From: Clostridiaceae bacterium
Lineage (GTDB): Bacteria > Bacillota > Clostridia > Saccharofermentanales > UBA5734
Length of the DNA: 11,949 bases
NCBI GenBank assembly: GCA_012511525.1
Contig: JAAZFW010000128.1
Location: 1 to 11,949 of the forward strand
Direction: 5' to 3'
Shown: piece by piece, positions 6,019 through 11,949 of the stretch
How positions within the stretch are numbered: position 1 is the first letter of the stretch
Layout: each line of letters begins with the position of its first letter
Notes under the pieces: model-generated
The model's input: the letters and a program-made list of their open reading frames with translations, nothing else
Told to the model about the DNA's origin: nothing
The model's database searches: none
Translations under genes and position numbers: made by a program

Positions 6019-6886
6019 GCTCTGTTCCTTTCAGGGACTTTAGCCGTTTGTCCGGGTGATGGCCGGATAGCACCTGGCGGCGGATGTCCGGCAACCCCAG
6101 GGTGAACAGGTTGGCCAGCAATCCGCTGTCCCGGGTATAAGGCATCAGGGCCGCCGTGCGGTCCATCGATTCCTCCAGACCAGTCAGAGCCGGTTCCGCC
6201 AGCAGGCGCGCCTGGGTCAGATCCGTCCGTCCAAACGGGTTCCATGTCTTATTATTGCAGTCGTCCTGCCAGTCGTCAATCGCGTCAGCCAGGTAGATCC
6301 AGCGGCCCAGGTCCATCGCCAGGCAGCCGACAGCCGCGTGGATGGCCTCGGGCAGGTCCAGGGGTCTGGCTGCCAGCAGGGCAAGCTGCCGGAGCATCCG
6401 GCCGAACACGTCTGCAGCGGCAAGGTCAGGCGGCCCGTCTTCCAGCCGGTGCAGTTCTGCCAGGTGCTCTTGGATAATCGCCTCGAGCTCGGGATATTGC
6501 CGTCTGGCGCGGCGCCAGGCGCGCCGGAACGCCAGTCTGGCCAAACTGCCGCTCACCAGGTGATGGTCACGGATTTGGTCGCCGGCCTTGTGCCAGGCCA
6601 GCAGAACCGCCAGGGCCGCACAGGTCTCGAGGACCGGCCCGCCCGCGAGCATGGTTTTTTTCCTTAACGGGTCCAGAACGCAGCCGGCCATGATTTCGGG
6701 CGGCTGGCTGTCGGCCAGGGCCAGCAGGAAAAGCGCCAGGAATGTCAGGTCGTACGAGACGGCCAGGCGCGGCAGCTGCCCGTAGCTGATCCGGATCTGC
6801 CGGCATAATCCGCAGTAGACAGACCGGTAGCGGGCGTATTCCCGCATCAGGAGCTCAGGCTTATAAGGACGCACGTAGCCAAACAT
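5999..6886 (-). CDS. DUF5685 family protein
   Basis: A 295-residue mostly helical protein recognised as DUF5685 by its opening MFGYVRPYKPEL and the YCGLC motif at 24-28. The function is unknown. Two acidic helical motifs stand out: WHKAGDQIRD (98-107) and DAIDDWQDD (201-209), followed by NPFGR. Their pattern recalls the paired Asp-rich motifs of all-alpha isoprenoid synthases, although the similarity is visual only. Cys25, Cys28 and Cys69 could bind metal. The reading frame extends upstream to a GTG at 6949, but ATG 6886 is chosen because it gives the standard family N terminus and has GGTGAT about 10 nt upstream. It is the first gene of the three-gene cassette with the J-domain and membrane-protein genes, all overlapping. 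The family call is from memory and fairly confident; any enzymatic role is speculation. Confidence 0.82.
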   Translation of the reverse strand: MFGYVRPYKPELLMREYARYRSVYCGLCRQIRISYGQLPRLAVSYDLTFLALFLLALADSQPPEIMAGCVLDPLRKKTMLAGGPVLETCAALAVLLAWHKAGDQIRDHHLVSGSLARLAFRRAWRRARRQYPELEAIIQEHLAELHRLEDGPPDLAAADVFGRMLRQLALLAARPLDLPEAIHAAVGCLAMDLGRWIYLADAIDDWQDDCNNKTWNPFGRTDLTQARLLAEPALTGLEESMDRTAALMPYTRDSGLLANLFTLGLPDIRRQVLSGHHPDKRLKSLKGTEHGKITL

Positions 6887-6933
6887 GGCCGGAACCATCA
6901 CCTTCTCCGACAGGCCGGCAGGCAATCGCCTCC

Positions 6934-6963
6934 TGTCAATCTCAATCACTCTATGGTATCATA
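6934..6963. promoter_or_regulatory. Divergent promoters with overlapping -10 boxes
   Basis: For gltX (plus strand), an extended -10 TGG-TATCAT lies at 6954-6962, with a weak -35 (CTGTCA, 6933-6938) 18 nt upstream. On the minus strand, TATGAT (6963-6958) could serve the DUF5685 gene, with a weak -35 (TTCACC) about 16 nt away. The two hexamers share five base pairs, so RNA polymerase could probably occupy only one direction at a time. Confidence 0.45.
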
Positions 6964-7013
6964 TGTGGCAACAAAACAGGTGAACAGAGCAAAACAAAAT
7001 CGTGAACACGACC

Positions 7014-7019
7014 AGGAGG
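7014..7019 (+). promoter_or_regulatory. Ribosome binding site of gltX
   Basis: AGGAGG, 6 nt before ATG 7026. It decides this start over an in-frame GTG at 7002, which would add eight residues and place this site inside the coding sequence. Confidence 0.85.
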
Positions 7020-7025
7020 TCCCCT

Positions 7026-8501
7026 ATGGAAACGACTGTGGTCCGCACCCGGTATGCGCCCAGCCCAACCGGCATGATGCATATCGGCAACCTGCGCACC
7101 GCCCTCTACGAGTACCTGATCGCCCGTTCCCTGGGCGGCCGGTTCATCCTGCGCATCGAGGACACCGACCAGGAGCGATTGGTCGACGGGGCTGTCGAGA
7201 CCATCTACAAGACGCTGCGCGCGGTCGGCCTAAGCCATGACGAAGGGCCGGATATCGGCGGCCAATACGGGCCCTATGTCCAGAGCGAGCGGCGCCACCT
7301 TTACCGGCCCTACGCCGAGCAGCTGGTGCGCGAAGGCAAAGCCTATTACTGCTTCTGCACCCGGGAACGGCTCGAGCAGCTCAAGGCCGCCGCACCCGGC
7401 GAAGTCGTCGGCTACGACCGCCACTGCCGCGACCTGGCACCCGGCGAGGTGCAGCGCCTGCTTGACGAAGGCACCGCTTGTGTCATCCGTCAAAAGATGC
7501 CGCTGAGCGGGTCGACAACCTTCCAGGACGCCGTCTACGGCGCCATCACGGTCGAAAACAGCGAGCTCGAGGACCAGGTCCTGCTCAAGTCGGACGGCTT
7601 TCCCACCTATAATTTCGCCAACGTGGTCGACGACCACCTGATGGCGATCACCCACGTGGTGCGCGGTTCGGAGTACCTGTCCTCGACCCCCAAGTACAAC
7701 CTGCTTTACGATGCGTTCGGCTGGCAGGTTCCGACTTATGTCCATTTGCCCCTGATCATCGGCAAGGACGGGCGCAAGCTGTCCAAACGCCACGGCGCGA
7801 CCAGTTTCGAGGCGCTGGTCCAGGAGGGATACCTGCCTGAGGCGATCATCAACGCGATCGCCCTGCTCGGCTGGTGCCCCAAGGACAACCGCGAGATTTT
7901 TACGCTCGACGAGCTTTGTGCCGCTTTTTCCGTCGACGGGATCAGCAAGTCGCCGTCCGTTTTCGACTACGACAAGCTGGCCTGGTTTAACGGCGAATAC
8001 ATCCGCGCCATGCCGGCCGGGCGCTTCCAGGACTGGATCCGCCCGGCCCTGGCCCAGGTATTCGGCGAGCCGGTGCCCGAGCCGGCCCTGCTGGCCGAGC
8101 TGCTCCAGCCTCGCGTCAGCCGCCTGGCGGAAATTCCCGAAATGGTGCGTTTCCTGACCGTGCGGCAGCGTTACGAGCTCGACTTGTTCAGCAACAAGAA
8201 GAACAAGGCCAGCCCGGAGAGCGCCGCCCGCCTGCTGCCGCTGCTTTACGACGCGCTGGCCAGCTTGGATTCCTGGACGCGGCAAGCCGTGCATGACACG
8301 GTTATGGCATTGGCCGCCGAACAGGGCCTGAAGACAGGCCAGGTGATGTGGCCGCTTCGAATCGCCCTGTCCGGACAGGCCATCACGCCTGGCGGCGCGA
8401 TCGAGATCGCCGTCGTTCTCGGCCGGGACGAATCGCTGGCCAGGCTCAGGATCGCGCTGGACCGGCTCAGCGACATCATCGCAGAAAAAGGAGAAGCCTG
8501 A
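7026..8501 (+). CDS. gltX: Glutamate-tRNA ligase
   Basis: A class I aminoacyl-tRNA synthetase of 491 residues, normal for bacterial GluRS, that joins glutamate to tRNA-Glu in the cytoplasm using ATP. The HIGH motif appears as HIGN (19-22) within APSPTGMMHIGN, and the KMSKS motif as KLSKR (251-255) within GKDGRKLSKRHG. A zinc site of the E. coli type is present: C109, C111, Y130 and C134 (CFC, then YDRHC). The C-terminal anticodon-binding helical region is complete. The gene is followed by glnS after 2 nt, so it probably need not charge tRNA-Gln and may be the discriminating type; sequence alone does not prove this. Its leader from the predicted promoter is only about 60 nt, too short for a T-box riboswitch. 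It is the first gene of an operon with glnS and the alcohol dehydrogenase. Confidence 0.97.
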   Translation: METTVVRTRYAPSPTGMMHIGNLRTALYEYLIARSLGGRFILRIEDTDQERLVDGAVETIYKTLRAVGLSHDEGPDIGGQYGPYVQSERRHLYRPYAEQLVREGKAYYCFCTRERLEQLKAAAPGEVVGYDRHCRDLAPGEVQRLLDEGTACVIRQKMPLSGSTTFQDAVYGAITVENSELEDQVLLKSDGFPTYNFANVVDDHLMAITHVVRGSEYLSSTPKYNLLYDAFGWQVPTYVHLPLIIGKDGRKLSKRHGATSFEALVQEGYLPEAIINAIALLGWCPKDNREIFTLDELCAAFSVDGISKSPSVFDYDKLAWFNGEYIRAMPAGRFQDWIRPALAQVFGEPVPEPALLAELLQPRVSRLAEIPEMVRFLTVRQRYELDLFSNKKNKASPESAARLLPLLYDALASLDSWTRQAVHDTVMALAAEQGLKTGQVMWPLRIALSGQAITPGGAIEIAVVLGRDESLARLRIALDRLSDIIAEKGEA

Positions 8502-8503
8502 TT

Positions 8504-10195
8504 ATGGACCGTACACCAACCTTCGATCCGGATCGGATCGAGGCCACGCATTTCATCGACGAGATCATCAAGGAAGACCTGCGTGAAGGCGGCCGCTATG
8601 CCGGCATGCAGGTGCACACGCGGTTCCCGCCTGAACCCAACGGGTATCTGCACATCGGCCACGCCAAGGCCATCGTCATCGATTTCGGCACGGCCGAACG
8701 GTTCGGCGGGCTCTGCAACCTGCGCATGGACGACACCAACCCGAGCAAGGAAGATGTCGAGTATGTCGACTCGATCCGCGAGGATATCCACTGGCTCGGT
8801 TATGACTGGGCAGACCGCTTCTATTACGCGTCGGACTACTTCCCCCAGATGTACGAGCTGGCCTGCCAGCTGATCCGAAAGGGCCTGGCCTATGTCTGCG
8901 CCCTGACCGCCGAGCAGATGCGCGAGACGCGCGGCACGCTCACGGCGCCGGCGACGCCCAGCCCCTGGCGCGACCGGCCGGCCGAAGAAAGCCTCGGCTT
9001 GTTCGCACGCATGAGGGCCGGCGAGTTTCCGGACGGCGCGCTGACGCTCCGGGCCAGAATCGACCTGTCCTCCGGCAATTTCAACATGCGCGATCCCGTG
9101 CTCTACCGAATCCTGCGCGCCCGCCATCACCGGACCGGCGACCAGTGGTGCATTTACCCGATGTACGACTACGCCCACCCGATCGAGGATGCGCTGGAGG
9201 GCATCACCCACTCGCTTTGCTCGCTGGAGTTCGAGGATCACCGGCCGCTCTACGACTGGGTGATCGACAACCTGGACAATCTGCCTTCGCGGCCGCGCCA
9301 GATCGAGTTCGCCCGGCTGGGCATCAACCACACCGTCATGAGCAAGCGCAAACTGCGCCAGTTGGTCGAGACCGGACGGGTTTCCGGTTGGGACGACCCG
9401 CGCATGCCGACGCTGTGCGGGCTGCGCAGGCGCGGCTACACGCCGTCTTCAATCCGGTCGTTCATCGAGCGGATCGGTGTCTCCAAGGTCAACAGCACCG
9501 TCGATTACGCCTTCCTGGAGCATTGCCTGCGCGAAGACCTCAACCAGAATGCCCGCCGCATCATGGGCGTCCTCCACCCGGTCAAGCTGGTGATCACCAA
9601 CTACCCGGAAGGGAAAAGCGAAACGTTCGCCGTTGAGAACAACCCGGAACGACCCGAAGACGGCACCCGCGAGGTGACCTTCTCGCGCAGTCTCTGGATC
9701 GAGGCGGACGATTTCATGGAAGAGCCGGCCAAAAAGTATTTCCGCCTCTTCCCGGGCAACGAAGTCCGGCTCAAGACGGCCTACATCGTTCGCTGCACCG
9801 GCTGCAGCCGCGACGCAGACGGCAACCTGATCGAGGTGAGCGCCGAATACGATCCCGATTCCCGGGGCGGCAACGCACCGGACGGACGCCGGATCAAGGG
9901 CACCATTCACTGGGTGGACGCCCAAACGGCGGTGGACGCAACAGTCCGGCTGTACGACAACCTTTTCAATGTCGCCGACCCCGACTCGGCAGAACGCAAT
10001 TTTCTCGACCACCTCAGTCCTGACTCGCTGGTCACGCTCAGCGGCTGCAAGATCGAGGCGTCGGTCGCCGGCACTCAGGCGCCCGCTTCATTCCAGTTTC
10101 TGCGCCTGGGCTATTTCTGCCTCGATAAGGACAGCCGCCCGGACCGGTTGATTTTCAACCGGTCGGTCTCCTTGAAAGACAGCTACCGCGCCTGA
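8504..10195 (+). CDS. glnS: Glutamine-tRNA ligase
   Basis: A class I aminoacyl-tRNA synthetase of 563 residues that joins glutamine to tRNA-Gln, close to the usual bacterial length of about 550. HIGH is at 50-53 within PPEPNGYLHIGHAK, and the KMSKS motif reads VMSKR (278-282). The GlnRS-specific segments NFNMRDPVLYRI and YDYAHPIEDALEGITHSLC are present, as are the two C-terminal beta-barrels that read the anticodon. ATG 8504 lies 2 nt after the gltX stop, with AAGGAG about 10 nt upstream inside the end of gltX, so translation is likely coupled. Many Bacillota lack GlnRS and use the GatCAB amidotransferase instead, so its presence here shows the direct route. No YqeY-like extension is fused to the C terminus. 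Confidence 0.97.
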   Translation: MDRTPTFDPDRIEATHFIDEIIKEDLREGGRYAGMQVHTRFPPEPNGYLHIGHAKAIVIDFGTAERFGGLCNLRMDDTNPSKEDVEYVDSIREDIHWLGYDWADRFYYASDYFPQMYELACQLIRKGLAYVCALTAEQMRETRGTLTAPATPSPWRDRPAEESLGLFARMRAGEFPDGALTLRARIDLSSGNFNMRDPVLYRILRARHHRTGDQWCIYPMYDYAHPIEDALEGITHSLCSLEFEDHRPLYDWVIDNLDNLPSRPRQIEFARLGINHTVMSKRKLRQLVETGRVSGWDDPRMPTLCGLRRRGYTPSSIRSFIERIGVSKVNSTVDYAFLEHCLREDLNQNARRIMGVLHPVKLVITNYPEGKSETFAVENNPERPEDGTREVTFSRSLWIEADDFMEEPAKKYFRLFPGNEVRLKTAYIVRCTGCSRDADGNLIEVSAEYDPDSRGGNAPDGRRIKGTIHWVDAQTAVDATVRLYDNLFNVADPDSAERNFLDHLSPDSLVTLSGCKIEASVAGTQAPASFQFLRLGYFCLDKDSRPDRLIFNRSVSLKDSYRA

Positions 10196-10210
10196 TTTCG
10201 GAGGAAAGCC

Positions 10211-11404
10211 ATGAACAATTTCGATTATTACAGCCCCACCCGTTTCATCTTCGGACCCGACCGGGAAAACGAAGTCGGTTCGCTGTGCCGGGACCTGGCC
10301 GCCAGCAAGGTCCTGATCCATTACGGCGGCGGATCCGTCGTGCGCAGCGGCCTGCTCGAACGCGTCGAAGCGTCCCTGTCCGAGGCCGGCATCGCGCATT
10401 TGGCCTTGGGCGGCGCCGTGCCGAACCCCCGCGACGAGCTGGTCTACCAGGGCATTGAGCTCTGCCGCCGGGAAAACGTCGATTTTGTCCTGGGCATCGG
10501 GGGCGGCAGCGCGGTCGACTCGGCCAAGGCGATCGCGATCGGGGCCTGCTATGACGGCGACTTCTGGGATTTCTACAGCAACCAGGCCAAGCCGGAGCGC
10601 CGGCTCGGCCTGGGCACCATCGTCACGTTGCCGGCCAGCGGGACTGAGGGGTCGAACAGCTCCGTGATCACGCGCACCGCCGACTGGCTCAAGCGCGGCT
10701 TGCGCTCGGATCTCAACCGGCCGGATTTTTCGATCCTGAACCCCGACCTGACCGCTTCCCTGCCGGCCTGGCAAATCGCCTGCGGCGCGGCTGACATCCT
10801 GTCCCACGTCTTCGAACGCTATTTCACCAACACGCCCGGCGTGCTGCTGACCGACAACCTGTGCGAAGGGGTTATCGCCACCGTCATCGAAACTGCGCCC
10901 CGGCTGCTGGCCGATGCCCCGTCCCGGGACGATCAATCCAACCTGATCTGGTCCTCGACGCTGGCCCATATCGGGCTGCTGGGCAACGGCCGTCAGGAGG
11001 ATTGGAGCGTACACGCCCTGGAGCACGAGCTGAGCGCCCTCTACGATGTCGCGCACGGCGCCGGCCTGGCCGCGCTTTACCCGGCCTGGATGCAGTACAC
11101 CCTGCCCCACGATCCGGCGCGCTTTGCACGATTGGCCGTACGCGGGCTGGGTGTCGCGCCGAAACGTGCGCCGGACCTGGAACTGGCCCGGGAAGGCATT
11201 CGCCGCCTGGCAGCGTTCTACCGCCAACTGGCATTGCCGGTCAACCTGCGTGAACTGGGCGTCGACGAAGCCGACCTCCCCCGCCTCGCAGCCAAGGTCA
11301 AGCGCAATCCTGACGGCAGCTGCGGCTTTTTCCTGCCGCTGCAGGATAAGGATATCCTGGCGATCTACCAGCTGGCGATGAACTGGCAGCCTGAGATGCT
11401 CTAA
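10211..11404 (+). CDS. Iron-dependent alcohol dehydrogenase (BdhA/YqhD-like)
   Basis: A 397-residue group III, iron-containing alcohol dehydrogenase that interconverts aldehydes and alcohols with NAD(P)H in the cytoplasm, typically in fermentation. The dinucleotide-binding region includes YGGGSV (38-43) and GGGSAVDSAK (97-106). Metal ligands match the family: D195 and H199 (GAADILSHVFE), H268 and H282 (YDVAHGAGLA). The best resemblance is to the butanol dehydrogenase BdhA/YqhD branch, which often prefers NADPH; the substrate cannot be told from sequence. ATG 10211 has GGAGG 6 nt upstream. It starts 15 nt after glnS on the same strand with no terminator between, so it is probably co-transcribed with the two tRNA synthetases, an unusual pairing. 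A strong terminator follows 42 nt after its stop. Confidence 0.94.
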   Translation: MNNFDYYSPTRFIFGPDRENEVGSLCRDLAASKVLIHYGGGSVVRSGLLERVEASLSEAGIAHLALGGAVPNPRDELVYQGIELCRRENVDFVLGIGGGSAVDSAKAIAIGACYDGDFWDFYSNQAKPERRLGLGTIVTLPASGTEGSNSSVITRTADWLKRGLRSDLNRPDFSILNPDLTASLPAWQIACGAADILSHVFERYFTNTPGVLLTDNLCEGVIATVIETAPRLLADAPSRDDQSNLIWSSTLAHIGLLGNGRQEDWSVHALEHELSALYDVAHGAGLAALYPAWMQYTLPHDPARFARLAVRGLGVAPKRAPDLELAREGIRRLAAFYRQLALPVNLRELGVDEADLPRLAAKVKRNPDGSCGFFLPLQDKDILAIYQLAMNWQPEML

Positions 11405-11446
11405 GAGTAGCCTAACGGCCCGCTAAATCGACCTGCTCGATCTAAA

Positions 11447-11474
11447 AAAGGATCGGCCGTCCGGCCGATCCTTT
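11447..11474. terminator. Bidirectional intrinsic terminator
   Basis: A perfect 13-bp inverted repeat (AAAGGATCGGCCG with CGGCCGATCCTTT) separated by 2 nt, effectively a 12-bp stem with a 4-nt loop. On the plus strand it ends in CTTTATGTTT; on the minus strand it is followed by six T residues. It lies between two convergent genes, and so can end both the gltX-glnS-dehydrogenase transcript and the epimerase transcript. Confidence 0.92.
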
Positions 11475-11501
11475 ATGTTTCATCTGACAGGCTGTCTTTT
11501 A

Positions 11502-11949
11502 TCAGTCGCCGCTGACTCCGAACCGGTAGACGGTCGTGTGCCGATAGGCCTGGCCGGCTTCAAGGACCGGACTGGGGAAACTGGCGATACGCGGCGCGTT
11601 CGGATAGTACTGGGTCTCCAGGCAGAAGCCGTTGCGGTAATCGTAGCGGACCCCTTCCTTGCCGTTATCCGTCTTCATGAAATTGCCGCTGTAGAACTGC
11701 ACGGCCGGCATGGTCGTCTCGACGGCCATGGTGCGGCCGCTGTGCGGATCGAACACCCGGGCACAGGGACGCAGCGTGCCGGTCTGGCCGCGAAGAATGA
11801 AATTGTGGTCATATCCCTGACCGGCCTTGACCACCGGGTCGTCGATGTCAATGTGGTCCCCGATCCGGCGCATCTGGCGAAAAACGAGCGCGGTTACAGC
11901 AAGCGGCGCGATACGGCCCTCCGGCAGGCAGGCAGAATCGATCACGTGA
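11502..11949 (-). CDS. galM: Aldose 1-epimerase, C-terminal part (5' end beyond window)
   Basis: The C-terminal 148 residues of a GalM-type aldose epimerase, which interconverts the alpha and beta anomers of sugars such as glucose and galactose. Visible family motifs are GQGYDHNFIL, with the substrate-binding Asp-His, then VQFYSGNFM, and GFCLETQYYPNAP, whose Glu matches the catalytic base. The end TTVYRFGV is typical of the family C terminus. The frame stays open to the right edge, so the GTG at 11945 is not taken as the start: the preceding codon (His) continues the family sequence. The N-terminal half and its catalytic His are outside the window. It converges on the alcohol dehydrogenase gene, sharing the terminator at 11447-11474. 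Confidence 0.93.
   Translation of the reverse strand, partial: HVIDSACLPEGRIAPLAVTALVFRQMRRIGDHIDIDDPVVKAGQGYDHNFILRGQTGTLRPCARVFDPHSGRTMAVETTMPAVQFYSGNFMKTDNGKEGVRYDYRNGFCLETQYYPNAPRIASFPSPVLEAGQAYRHTTVYRFGVSGD

Noticed and set aside
6964..7008. Repeated AAAACA...GTGAACA units upstream of gltX
   Set aside because: Only two loose copies in A-rich leader sequence; not enough to call a repeat element.
6963..7025. Possible T-box or other riboswitch before gltX
   Set aside because: The leader is about 60 nt, A-rich and unstructured, with none of the T-box conserved elements.
7230..8294. A 354-codon open frame on the minus strand opposite gltX
   Set aside because: It mirrors a well-defined GluRS gene, has no recognisable domain, and such frames are common in high-GC DNA. 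Similar antisense frames at 8246-9331, 10088-11227, 3704-4612 and 1989-2957 were rejected for the same reason.
11943..11945. GTG as the start of the epimerase gene
   Set aside because: The protein would be only the last half of GalM; the frame is open to the window edge and the upstream codon fits the family, so the gene is cut by the window rather than truncated.

Overview
The window is a gene-dense stretch of a high-GC bacterial chromosome with no sign of mobile DNA. The gene set points to an uncultured, high-GC member of the Bacillota (Clostridia). It includes a DUF5685 protein next to a small J-domain protein with a cysteine-rich tail, a DacF-like penicillin-binding-protein relative, strong AGGAGG ribosome binding sites, extended -10 promoters and an iron-dependent alcohol dehydrogenase typical of fermenters. 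That placement is an inference from gene families; there is no rRNA or other marker here.

Layout. (1) Positions 1-3368, minus strand: an operon reading M28-family lipoprotein peptidase, then an SPFH/stomatin-like membrane protein, then hemW (radical-SAM heme chaperone, cut by the left edge). The hemW start is a TTG that overlaps the SPFH stop. (2) 3369-3634: divergent promoter region. (3) 3635-5059, plus strand: a D-alanyl-D-alanine-carboxypeptidase-like (S11) membrane protein in which each of the three active-site motifs has lost a key residue, so it looks like a pseudoenzyme. (4) 5067-6886, minus strand: three overlapping genes (DUF5685, J-domain protein with Gln/Trp-rich linker and 11-cysteine tail, multi-pass membrane protein). 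(5) 6887-7025: a compact divergent promoter region whose two candidate -10 boxes overlap. (6) 7026-11404, plus strand: gltX-glnS-iron alcohol dehydrogenase operon, closed by a strong bidirectional terminator. (7) 11502-11949, minus strand: the 3' part of an aldose 1-epimerase gene running off the right edge.

How the genes fit together: gltX and glnS supply charged Glu- and Gln-tRNA, so this organism probably makes Gln-tRNA directly. The alcohol dehydrogenase would regenerate NAD(P)+ in fermentation. The M28 lipoprotein, the SPFH protein and the S11-like protein all act at or outside the membrane. The three-gene cassette in block 4 has no assigned function. Together with the S11 pseudoenzyme it is the most interesting part of the window. 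Long reading frames opposite the real genes are by-products of high GC and were left out.
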